Part shown: positions 1 through 7,600 of the stretch, piece by piece | Layout of the letters: every line of letters begins with the position of its first letter | How positions within the stretch are numbered: the stretch's first letter is position 1 | Notes under the pieces: model-generated | Seen by the model: only the letters and a program-made list of their open reading frames with translations | Database searches by the model: none | What the model was told of the DNA's origin: nothing | Source: Rhodoluna sp. | GTDB lineage: Bacteria > Actinomycetota > Actinomycetes > Actinomycetales > Microbacteriaceae | Length of the DNA stretch: 8,179 bases | NCBI GenBank assembly: GCA_026393335.1 | Contig: JAPLAJ010000008.1 | Span: 1-8,179 of the forward strand | Reading direction: 5' to 3' | Made by a program: the position numbers and the translations under genes

Positions 1-1398
1 AAGGTTGGCGATGCTGTCCACTCGTTCCTGCACCTAACAACAGATAACGCTCTGGCTGTAGCCAAGGAAGTTGACCGCAGAAGAGCAGCTGGAGAATCAC
101 TACCTGCTTTAGCGGGTGTGCCAATTGCCGTCAAAGACAACCTGACCACAACCGATGCACCAACCACAGCAGGTTCAAAGATTCTTGAGGGCTGGATCGC
201 TCCTTATGATGCAACTGTCGTTACCAAGCTGCGTCAAGAGATGATGCCAATTCTTGGTAAGACCAACCTAGATGAATTTGCTATGGGATCTTCAACAGAG
301 TTCTCAGCATATGGACCAAGCAAGAACCCTTGGGATCTAACAAGAATCCCTGGTGGTTCAGGCGGTGGCTCTTCATCTGTTGTCTCTTCATTCCAGTCAC
401 CTTTGGCAATTGGCTCAGATACCGGTGGATCAATTAGATTCCCTGGTGCTGTTACCGGAACTGTTGGAATCAAACCAACATATGGTGCTGTATCAAGATA
501 CGGCTTGATTGCTCTTGCTTCATCTTTAGATCAAGTTGGACCTGTTGCTAGAAATGTTCTTGACGCAGCTTTACTTCAAGATGTTATCGGTGGCTATGAC
601 CCTAGAGATAGCACCTCACTAAAAGACTCTCTAGGTTCAATGGTTGAAGCTGCTAAGAGTGGATCACTAAAGGGCAAGAAGGTTGGTGTTATCAAACAAC
701 TATCTGGTGCTGGTTTCCAACAGGGAGTGCAGAACAGATTTGCTGAAGCACTAAAACTAATTACTGATGCAGGTGCTGAGATTGTTGAAGTTGATTGTCC
801 ATCATTTGAATATGCAATTGATGCCTACTATCTAATCCTTCCTGCGGAAGCTTCAAGTAACTTGGCTAAGTTTGACTCCGTTCGTTTTGGTATGAGAGTA
901 ACTCCAGAGGGTAACCCAACTATTGAACGAGTTATGGCTGCTACTCGTGAAGCAGGTTTTGGCCCTGAAGTAAAGAGAAGAATCATTCTTGGAACCTATG
1001 CTCTCTCTGCTGGTTCATTCGACAAGTTCTACGGAGCTGCTCTAAAGGTTAGAACTCTTATTCAAAGAGACTTTGATGCAGCTTTTGCTAAAGCTGATGT
1101 ATTGGTTTCACCAACCGCACCAACCACAGCATTCAAGTTCGGTGAAAAGGTGGCTGATCCTTTGGCTATGTATCTAAATGACATTGCAACTATTCCAGCC
1201 AACCTTGCTGGCATCCCTGGTATCTCAGTTCCTATTGGTCTAGCGGATGAAGACAATCTGCCGGTTGGTATTCAGTTCCTTGCCCCTGCTCACAAAGATG
1301 CTGCCTTGTATGAAGTAGGAGCAGCACTTGAGGGAATCCTTGAAGGTATCTGGGGTAAGCGCATGATGGACTTCGCACCTAAGTTGGAGGGTAACTAA
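1..1398 (+). CDS. gatA: Glutamyl-tRNA(Gln)/aspartyl-tRNA(Asn) amidotransferase subunit A, 5'-truncated by the window edge
   Basis: GatA is the amidase subunit of cytoplasmic GatCAB. It releases ammonia from glutamine (or asparagine) to amidate misacylated Glu-tRNA(Gln) and/or Asp-tRNA(Asn). The frame is open from base 1 to the TAA at 1396-1398, giving 465 visible residues; the true start lies upstream, with roughly 30-40 residues missing compared with the family's usual 490-510. The GTG at 118 is internal, because it sits inside the conserved AGVPIAVKDN block. The amidase-signature triad is complete: Lys45 of the fragment (AVKDN), cis-Ser120 (PGGSGGGS) and nucleophile Ser144 (GSDTGGSIR), the two serines spaced 24 residues apart as in the family. 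The second Ser of the usual GGSSGG is Gly, which I recall as normal in actinobacterial GatA and which leaves the catalytic Ser intact. The C-terminal block LPVGIQFLAPAHKDAALYEV is also typical. It overlaps gatB by one base, so the two are translationally coupled; gatC is probably upstream outside the window. Confidence 0.96.
   Translation, partial: KVGDAVHSFLHLTTDNALAVAKEVDRRRAAGESLPALAGVPIAVKDNLTTTDAPTTAGSKILEGWIAPYDATVVTKLRQEMMPILGKTNLDEFAMGSSTEFSAYGPSKNPWDLTRIPGGSGGGSSSVVSSFQSPLAIGSDTGGSIRFPGAVTGTVGIKPTYGAVSRYGLIALASSLDQVGPVARNVLDAALLQDVIGGYDPRDSTSLKDSLGSMVEAAKSGSLKGKKVGVIKQLSGAGFQQGVQNRFAEALKLITDAGAEIVEVDCPSFEYAIDAYYLILPAEASSNLAKFDSVRFGMRVTPEGNPTIERVMAATREAGFGPEVKRRIILGTYALSAGSFDKFYGAALKVRTLIQRDFDAAFAKADVLVSPTAPTTAFKFGEKVADPLAMYLNDIATIPANLAGIPGISVPIGLADEDNLPVGIQFLAPAHKDAALYEVGAALEGILEGIWGKRMMDFAPKLEGN
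1386..1390 (+). promoter_or_regulatory. Shine-Dalgarno site of gatB
   Basis: GGAGG lies inside the last codons of gatA, 7 bases before the ATG at 1398. It fixes the gatB start at the TAATG overlap and supports coupled translation of the two subunits. Confidence 0.8.
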
Positions 1399-2900
1399 TG
1401 GCTAAAGCTAACTTGATGGATTACGACAAGGCTCTAGAGCTTTATGAAGTGGTAATTGGTCTAGAGGTTCACGTCGAACTCAATACCAACACCAAGATGT
1501 TCTGTGGTTGTAAGAACGACTTTGGTGATGAACCAAACACGAATGTCTGCCCAATCTGTATTGGTCTTCCTGGATCTCTACCTGTAGTAAACCGCAAAGC
1601 AGTTGAATCATCTATTTCAATTGGTTTATCACTTGGCTGCCAGATAACTCCAACTGGAGGATTCTCAAGAAAGAACTATTTCTATCCAGATCTAGCCAAG
1701 AACTACCAGACCTCACAGTTCAGAGACCCGATCGCATTCGATGGTCAACTAGATGTTGAAGTGCCTTCAGGCAACAAGTTCACTGTGTTGATTGAACGAG
1801 CACACATGGAAGAAGATGCTGGAAAGCTAACTCACATCGGTGGGGCAACAGGTCGTATCCAAGGTGCCGAATACTCGCTAGTTGATTACAACCGTGCCGG
1901 TGTTCCACTGGTTGAAATTGTTACCAGACCAGTATTTGGTGCAGGTGCAGAAGCTCCAGAACTAGCTGCTGCCTATGTTCGATCAATCAGAGAGATTGTT
2001 AAAGCTCTTGGTGTTAGCGATGCTCGCATGGAGAGAGGTAACGTTCGCTGTGATGCCAACGTTTCAATTAGACCGCACGGTCAAGAGAAGCTTGGCACTA
2101 GAACAGAAACTAAGAACGTTAACTCACTTAGATCTATTGAACGTGCCGTTAGATATGAAATCCAAAGACAAGCAGCAATTCTTTCTGCTGGTGGAACTAT
2201 CACCCAGGAAACACGTCACTGGCACGAAGACAAAGGTTCAACTAGTGCAGGAAGACCTAAGTCTGATGCTGATGACTACCGTTACTTCCCAGAACCAGAT
2301 CTAGTTCCTGTTGAGCCATCAACAGAACTAATCGAATCTCTAAGAGCAGCACTTCCTGAGAACCCAGCCGATAGACGTAAGCGTCTAGCCGGTGAGTGGG
2401 GCTTTGCTGAAATGGAATTCAGAGATGTTGTTAACGCAGGACTCATGGACTTCATCGAAGAAGCAGTTGCAGCAGGGGCTAAGCCTCAGGCTGCTCGTAA
2501 GTGGTATTCAGGTGAGATTGCACGTATTGCTAACTCAGAAGATAAAGATGTTTCAGAAATGAACATCACACCTTCACAGGTGGCAGAGATTGCAACGCTA
2601 GTTGAATCGGGCAAGATCAATGACCGTATTGCTCGTGAAGTTCTATCTGCTGTATTAGCAGGAGAAGGTTCCCCTACTGAAATTGTTTCTTCTAGAAACC
2701 TTGAAGTTGTTTCAGACGATGGTGCTCTTATCGCAGCTATCGATGAAGCTCTAGCTAAACAACCTGATGTTCTTGAGAAGATCCGTGAAGGTAAAGTTCA
2801 AGCAGCAGGAGCAGTCATTGGTGCAGTTATGCAGGCCATGAAGGGCCAAGCAGATGCTGCTCGTGTTAGAGAACTGGTTCTCGAAAGAGCTAATCAGTAA
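1398..2900 (+). CDS. gatB: Glutamyl-tRNA(Gln)/aspartyl-tRNA(Asn) amidotransferase subunit B
   Basis: GatB is the kinase/transamidase subunit of GatCAB. It binds the misacylated tRNA, activates the side-chain carboxylate with ATP and transfers the ammonia delivered from GatA. The 500-residue length is normal for the family. It opens with VIGLEVHVELNTNTKMFCGC. The zinc-binding cysteines are Cys36, Cys38, Cys51 and Cys54. Further conserved blocks follow in order: RKNYFYPDLAKNYQ (91-104), HMEEDAGKLTH (136-146), DYNRAGVPLVEIVT (163-176), RGNVRCDANVSIRP (213-226), ETKNVNSLRSIERA (237-250) and DYRYFPEPDL (293-302). The stretch from about 350 to 500 is the helical and YqeY-like tail that contacts the tRNA elbow, ending in GAVMQAMKGQADAARVRELV. 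The start is set by GGAGG 7 bases upstream and by the overlap with gatA. The last 7 bases overlap the end of the convergent gene at 2894-3736, and no hairpin-plus-T-run terminator is visible just downstream. Confidence 0.97.
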   Translation: MAKANLMDYDKALELYEVVIGLEVHVELNTNTKMFCGCKNDFGDEPNTNVCPICIGLPGSLPVVNRKAVESSISIGLSLGCQITPTGGFSRKNYFYPDLAKNYQTSQFRDPIAFDGQLDVEVPSGNKFTVLIERAHMEEDAGKLTHIGGATGRIQGAEYSLVDYNRAGVPLVEIVTRPVFGAGAEAPELAAAYVRSIREIVKALGVSDARMERGNVRCDANVSIRPHGQEKLGTRTETKNVNSLRSIERAVRYEIQRQAAILSAGGTITQETRHWHEDKGSTSAGRPKSDADDYRYFPEPDLVPVEPSTELIESLRAALPENPADRRKRLAGEWGFAEMEFRDVVNAGLMDFIEEAVAAGAKPQAARKWYSGEIARIANSEDKDVSEMNITPSQVAEIATLVESGKINDRIAREVLSAVLAGEGSPTEIVSSRNLEVVSDDGALIAAIDEALAKQPDVLEKIREGKVQAAGAVIGAVMQAMKGQADAARVRELVLERANQ

Positions 2901-3736
2901 CTAAACATAAGCATGGAGCCATTAGAGTTTTTGGCTTCTGGTGCTTTATCTATGATTTTCCTGTTTAGGTAAGTCATCACTGCGGTTCTACGTTTTGAAT
3001 CTATGACAATTTTGTACTTGAACGTTGAATAGTTCTTGGTCAGCGGAATTTCTTTGTTCTCAGCCCAAATTTTTGAGTTATCAGGGCATCTAACTGCACC
3101 GCTCTTTAGGGAGTATTTGAAGTTGTTTCCAAGGCATGTAGCCAGTAGATCTTTAAGATACTTGGATTCTTCCATCTCAAAATCAGAGTAATTTTCGATC
3201 CAGCTCCTCAATGAGGCTCTGAGAAATTTGCTCTCATCCACAGGATTTATGGAACAACTCGGCAGATTGTTGTTCACTGGTGGCCTTCCCGCGATGTTGC
3301 AAACGTCTGCATTTAGCTGGACAAGCATCGCTGCTAAATCCTTAGTACTCTTTGGTATAGGTTCGCTCTTACCGACAACTTTTCCGCTTTTATCCTTACC
3401 AACTAGAACAAACTGCTGGAACACTGGAACAAACTTCTTCCAATCCGTATACACGCTAGGGCTTGTAGGAAGGTATTTTCTTGAGACTGTTGCTGCCCCG
3501 AGGTTTGTTATTTTTTTGATCTCAGCACCGAGCTGCCCCTTTAGAAAGGTGATTGCTTTAGTTGCTTCGTATTTTGAGGATCTGCTCCAAACTAGAATGT
3601 CCGAAATCGAGGCAGCCGTTGTTGGTTTGTTCCAAACAACAGTGACAGGACCTGTGTCGGTCTCTGCTTGGGTAGCAACGATTTGGCCAGTAAGAAGATG
3701 AATCGCGCAAATCAGGATTGCTAGTTTCTTCCTCAA
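2894..3736 (-). CDS. Secreted protein of unknown function with four mature cysteines
   Basis: I do not recognise the family. The product is 280 residues if translation starts at the TTG at 3734-3736. That start is preferred over the TTG at 3767-3769 (291 residues) for two reasons: GGGGAG lies 5 bases upstream of it, and it gives a clean signal peptide. The signal has n-region MRKK, a hydrophobic core LAILICAIHLLTG and predicted cleavage after VATQA, about residue 24; its Cys is not in a lipobox, so this is probably not a lipoprotein. The mature part begins ETDTGPVTVVWNKP. Residues about 30-125 have alternating beta-like strands, and the ends (PVTVVWNKP, then QQFVLVGKDKSGKVVGKSEP) recall a fibronectin-III fold, but this is only a resemblance. 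Cys146, Cys161, Cys201 and Cys217 could form two disulfides outside the cell. The C-terminal third is rich in Lys and Asn. Codon use is less biased than in gatB, with AAA and ATA used freely, suggesting modest expression. It is convergent with gatB, so is probably a single-gene unit. Confidence 0.72.
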   Translation of the reverse strand: MRKKLAILICAIHLLTGQIVATQAETDTGPVTVVWNKPTTAASISDILVWSRSSKYEATKAITFLKGQLGAEIKKITNLGAATVSRKYLPTSPSVYTDWKKFVPVFQQFVLVGKDKSGKVVGKSEPIPKSTKDLAAMLVQLNADVCNIAGRPPVNNNLPSCSINPVDESKFLRASLRSWIENYSDFEMEESKYLKDLLATCLGNNFKYSLKSGAVRCPDNSKIWAENKEIPLTKNYSTFKYKIVIDSKRRTAVMTYLNRKIIDKAPEAKNSNGSMLMFSY

Positions 3737-3741
3737 GTTAG

Positions 3742-3747
3742 CTCCCC
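3742..3747 (-). promoter_or_regulatory. Shine-Dalgarno site that decides the start of the secreted-protein gene
   Basis: On the minus strand GGGGAG precedes the TTG at 3734-3736 by 5 bases (CTAAC). The upstream in-frame TTG at 3767-3769 has only AAAATCCATA before it and no purine-rich site, so the shorter protein is favoured. Confidence 0.65.
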
Positions 3748-3774
3748 AAATTTGTCGGCACTTATTCAATATGG

Positions 3775-3805
3775 ATTTTACTCAACTGTTTGTCGACTGT
3801 CTCAA
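3775..3805 (-). promoter_or_regulatory. Possible promoter of the secreted-protein gene
   Basis: Reading the minus strand, TTGAGA (3800-3805) is followed after 19 bases by TAAAAT (3775-3780), which matches TATAAT at five of six positions. The spacer is longer than ideal, so the -35 is uncertain. Transcription would begin near 3768, about 32 bases before the preferred TTG and roughly at the alternative upstream TTG, which would leave that one without a leader. This agrees with the shorter start. Confidence 0.3.
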
Positions 3806-3865
3806 ACATCGGAATCAATGTTCCCAAAGTGTTAGCAGGTGCGTCGAAAAGCCCTAGTTTTTTGC

Positions 3866-3896
3866 AAAAACCCGAGGCTAATAACCTCGGGTTTTT
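3866..3896 (-). terminator. Rho-independent terminator after orn-tRNA-His
   Basis: A 7-bp GC-rich stem (CCCGAGG 3871-3877 with CCTCGGG 3885-3891) closes a 7-base loop and is flanked by A5 on the left and T5 on the right. It therefore has a T-run after the stem on either strand. The tRNA-His gene ends 8 bases away and is read toward it on the minus strand, so ending the orn-tRNA-His transcript is the likely main role. It also insulates the secreted-protein gene downstream. Confidence 0.88.
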
Positions 3897-3903
3897 CATT
3901 TCT

Positions 3904-3979
3904 TGGGGTGAGTAACGGGACTTGAACCCGCGACATCCTGGACCACAACCAGGCGCTCTACCAGCTGAGCTATACCCAC
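3904..3979 (-). tRNA. tRNA-His (anticodon GUG)
   Basis: The minus strand folds as a full cloverleaf of 76 bases. Acceptor GTGGGTA pairs with TACTCAC (one G-U), the D arm is GCTC/GAGC, and the anticodon stem CCTGG/CCAGG holds loop TTGTGGT with anticodon GTG at 3944-3946. The T arm is GCGGG/CCCGT with loop TTCAAGT. The base before the acceptor, at 3980, is G and opposes discriminator C73, giving the extra G(-1) that histidyl-tRNA synthetase recognises. CCA is encoded at 3904-3906. The gene lies 33 bases after the orn stop codon on the same strand; a small TTCGG/CCGAA hairpin (3990-4004) sits between them and could be a processing site. It likely shares the orn transcript and the terminator at 3866-3896. 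Confidence 0.97.
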
Positions 3980-4012
3980 CATGTTTTACTTCGGACTAGC
4001 CGAAATCAACTT

Positions 4013-4621
4013 CTAAAGTTTATCAGTCTTGATGCCCTCAGCCAATGCTTGAGCTTCTTCAATTGAAGGACCAGGGCCCTCAACGAATACACTCTTGCGG
4101 TAATACTTGAGCTCTTCAATGGATTCAAGGATGTCCGCTAGGGCTCGGTGTCCACCGTCCTTCTTAGGTGCTTGGAAATAGGCCCTTGGATACCAACGCT
4201 TGGACAGTTCCTTGATGGTTGAGACATCGATGTTTCTGTAGTGTAGGTGGTCATCAAGAGCGGGCATGTATCTGGAGATGAACATACGATCTGTCCCAAT
4301 GGTGTTACCGGCTAGGGGAGCAGTCTTGGCATTAGGGATATATTTCTTGATGTATTCAAGAACCTGTGCTTCAGCATCAGCTAGATCAATACCTGAGGCA
4401 AATTCATTAATGAGCCCAGACTCTGTATGCATGTTACGCACATAGTCACCCATCGCTTCGATTGTTCCTTCGCGAGGCTTGATGACTAAATCGATGCCCT
4501 CGTCTAAAACATTGAGATCGAAATCGGTTATGACTGCAGCAATTTCGACTAGGCACTCTGTTTCAGGGTTAAGCCCTGTCATCTCGCAGTCAATCCAGAC
4601 TAAGTATTCAGGTATGTTCAT
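4013..4621 (-). CDS. orn: Oligoribonuclease (DEDDh 3'-5' exonuclease)
   Basis: Orn is the cytoplasmic 3'-5' exoribonuclease that degrades RNA fragments of two to five residues to mononucleotides, including pGpG from cyclic-di-GMP breakdown. The 202-residue protein carries all five DEDDh residues: Asp11 and Glu13 (IDCEMTGL), Asp111 (NTIGTDRMFISRYMP), His158 and Asp163 (HRALADI). Their spacing closely matches E. coli Orn (D12, E14, D112, H158, D163). The block ELKYYR after the last motif is also typical. The ATG at 4619-4621 follows AAGGA only 3-4 bases upstream, a rather short spacing, but no better start exists because the motif IDCEMTG begins at residue 10. It lies 61 bases downstream of the RND gene on the same strand, with a possible hairpin terminator between, and is followed by tRNA-His, an arrangement I recall from mycobacteria and streptomycetes. 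Confidence 0.97.
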   Translation of the reverse strand: MNIPEYLVWIDCEMTGLNPETECLVEIAAVITDFDLNVLDEGIDLVIKPREGTIEAMGDYVRNMHTESGLINEFASGIDLADAEAQVLEYIKKYIPNAKTAPLAGNTIGTDRMFISRYMPALDDHLHYRNIDVSTIKELSKRWYPRAYFQAPKKDGGHRALADILESIEELKYYRKSVFVEGPGPSIEEAQALAEGIKTDKL

Positions 4622-4640
4622 TGTTCCTTCAAACTAAACA

Positions 4641-4662
4641 GAGCCCCGACATCGGTAGGCTC
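4641..4662 (-). terminator. Possible weak terminator between the RND gene and orn
   Basis: GAGCC (4641-4645) pairs with GGCTC (4658-4662), and inside it CCG pairs with CGG around a four-base loop with a two-base bulge. On the minus strand it is followed by TGTTTAGTTTG, a poor T-run. It lies 20 bases after the RND stop codon and about 20 before the orn start. It may end part of the RND transcript or act as an attenuating hairpin in front of orn. Confidence 0.4.
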
Positions 4663-4682
4663 CGTCTAGTTTACCCTTAGGG

Positions 4683-7600
4683 CTAAGCGGTCTTAGCGGT
4701 TGACTTACGCTTTGGAGCTGCCTTTGTTACTGCCTTCTTAGCGACAGGCTTCTTAGCGGCTTTAGCAATCTTCTTGTTTGCTTTACGTTCTTTTCTTCCC
4801 TCAACTAAGCGGTATAGAACTGGAACGATAACCAAAGTAAGAATGGTTGAAGAGAATAGACCACCGATAACTACAACTCCCAGAGGCTGAGAGATGAAGC
4901 CACCGGAACCTGTGAAGCCTAGAGCCAGTGGGCTCAATGCTCCAATGGTTGCAAGAGCTGTCATCAGGATAGGACGTAGTCTCTGACGAGCACCGTTGAT
5001 GATTGCTTCTTCAAACGGCATACCCTGTGTGCGGTACTGGTTGATGAGGTCAATAAGAACGATGGCGTTCGTAACAACGATTCCAACTAGTAGCAACATA
5101 CCGATCAGAGCTGGAAGACCCAGAGCAGTATTTGTTACTAGTAGAGCAACAAAGGCACCGGTAGCTGCGAACGGGATAGAAACAAGTAGAACTAAAGGCT
5201 GTGCCAAGCTTCTAAATGTTGCCACCATGATCAGATAAACAATTGCGATAGCTGCAAGTAGAGCTAGTAGCAACTGGCTAAATGATTCTGCCTGGTCAGC
5301 TGATACTCCACCGATAGGAAGAAGTGTGCTGCCAGCTGGCATGTTATCTGTCAGTGCATCAACCTTCTCGGCAACCTGCATGGTGATAGCACCTAGGCTT
5401 GCATCCTTGTTTGGAGTTAGTGAAACAGTTGCTGCGCGGTCTCCATCCTTGGTTGTGATCTTGGTTGGGACAGCAACTAGTTCAACCTTGGCAATTGCAC
5501 CAAGTCTTACCTGACCGAATGGGCTTAGCGGAATTGCTTTTACTTCAGCAATAGTCGCTGGAACATTCTCAGACTTGATGTAGATATCGGTCTGCTTGTT
5601 GTCGATGTTGATCGTGCCAACAGACTGTGGGCTCATCGCATTTGATACAAGAGTTGAAACAGCAATCTCACTTAGTCCAACACGAGTAGCAGCAAGGCGA
5701 TCAACAGTTACCTTTAGAGTTCTCTGCTTCTCAGACAAGGTAGTAACAACATCAGGGGATACGTTGTCAATCTTTCCTTCTAGAGCATCCTGAACCTTCT
5801 TGATACCAGCACGTAGCTGCTCATCAGTCTTAGCAGTAACAGTTACATCGATAGTTCCACTTGAACCAAATGATTGACCTGATTCGAAGCTGACCTTACC
5901 TAGTGACTTATCTGCATCGAATAGCTTCTGCATCTTGGCTTGGAAGGCATCTCCATTAACTGATTCATCAATAGAAACCTGAATCTGGATTCCACCGGCT
6001 GACTGACCGAAAGCAACACGGCTATCACCGGTTCCACCAATGGTGGTGGTTACAGCAACAGTGTCACCACTATCTAGCAGAATCTTCTCAACACCTTCAG
6101 CAGCAAGAGCCTTCTCTTCAAGAGAGGCACCTAGAGGTACCTGCTGGGTGATGCTGAATGTAGTTGAACCTGAGCTTCCGATGAAGTTGGTCTTGATCAA
6201 TGGGACTAAACCAAAGGTAAACACTAGAACTAGACCAGAGGCAACCAGGGTAATTACTGGACGCTTCTGAGTTCCTGTAAGAACTGGAATGTAAATACGC
6301 TGAAGAATTGACTTCTTCTCGTGCTCTTCCTCTTCCTTACGAGCGTTAGCTGCAAACTTCTTAGCCTGTGCTTCTGTCATACCTGCTTCAACCACTGGAG
6401 TCTTTAGGAACCAGTAGGCAATAACAGGAACGATAGTTAGAGATACAAATAGTGAAGCAACCAGTGCTAAAGCGAAGGTAAGAGCGAATGGTCTAAACAA
6501 CTGACCGACAAGGCCTCCAACAACAGCGATAGGTAGGAATACAGCAACAGTTGTCAGAGTTGCTGCAGTAATAGCTCCAGCTACCTCTCGAACAGAGTTC
6601 AAGATAGCTTCAACCTTCTTCTCGCCATAGGCCAGGTGTCGGTTGATATTTTCAATAACCACAATGGAGTCATCCACCACACGACCAATAGCGATAGTTA
6701 GAGCGCTCAAGGTAAAGAGGTTTAGTGAGTAACCAAAGCCTGAAAGACCAATGAAGGCTACCAACAGAGATGTTGGGATAGAGATAGCAGTAACTAGTGT
6801 TGATCTCCATGATCTAAGGAAAAGCAAGATAATCAAGATTGCAAATGTAAGACCTAGCAGACCTTCTTTAACAAGGTCTGCAATTGACTTCTCAACAAAT
6901 GGTGCTTGGTTAAAAGTTTCCTTGATGGTCACATCGCCACCTAGCTTGGTTGCTAGCTCCTCTTCAAGAGGCTTGATGCCTTTAGAGATAGAAACAGTAT
7001 TGCCATCTTGAGTCTTAGTAATTGAGATCGCTAGAGAAGGCTTGCCGTCAACTCTAGAGATAGATGCAATAGGAGCAGGCTCATAGGTTACGGTCGCAAC
7101 ATCACCAATAGTTAGCACTCGACCAAGTGATGGCATGCCAGGGACAGTGCTAGCTGAAAGAGGAAGTGACTTTAGTGCAGCTATTGATTCAACTGGAGTA
7201 CCAACCTGAACAGTGATCTGACCGTCTTTATCTTGCAGGGTACCTGCAGGAAGAACAAAACCGTTTGTCTTTAGAGCAGTTGAAATACTTTGTGTTGAGA
7301 TTCCATTTGCTGCCATTAGGCGAGTGTTTAGTTCCATGTTTACGCGGTATTCACGAATACCACCAACCTGAACATCTTTTACTCCAGGAACCTTCTTGAA
7401 CAAAGTAGGTGCAATGTCCGGCAGAAGCTTAGAGATCTCGGTGTTATCACCTGAGTTAGATGCAACGCTTAGGACCATTACTGGAATAGTTCCAAGACCA
7501 CCGCTGATTACTCTGGCAGTAGCACCAGTTGGCAGTGTTGACTTCACTGAATCTAAAGCAGAGTTCAGGGATTCAGTGACCTTTGCTGTGGTGGTACCAA

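Noticed and set aside
118..120. GTG as a possible start of gatA
   Set aside because: The frame is open and matches GatA from base 1 and this codon lies within the conserved AGVPIAVKDN block next to the catalytic Lys, so it is internal.
1975..2304. A 109-codon open frame on the plus strand inside gatB
   Set aside because: It lies wholly within conserved GatB sequence in another frame and its translation has no recognisable domain.
2916..2937. GAGCCA/TGGCTT hairpin as a gatB terminator
   Set aside because: The stem is only six pairs with one G-U and a ten-base loop, lies inside the opposite gene, and has no T-run after it.
3228..3701. A 157-codon open frame on the plus strand opposite the secreted-protein gene
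   Set aside because: The minus-strand frame has a ribosome site and signal peptide and is nearly twice as long; the plus frame shows no ribosome site or recognisable motif and is explained as its shadow.
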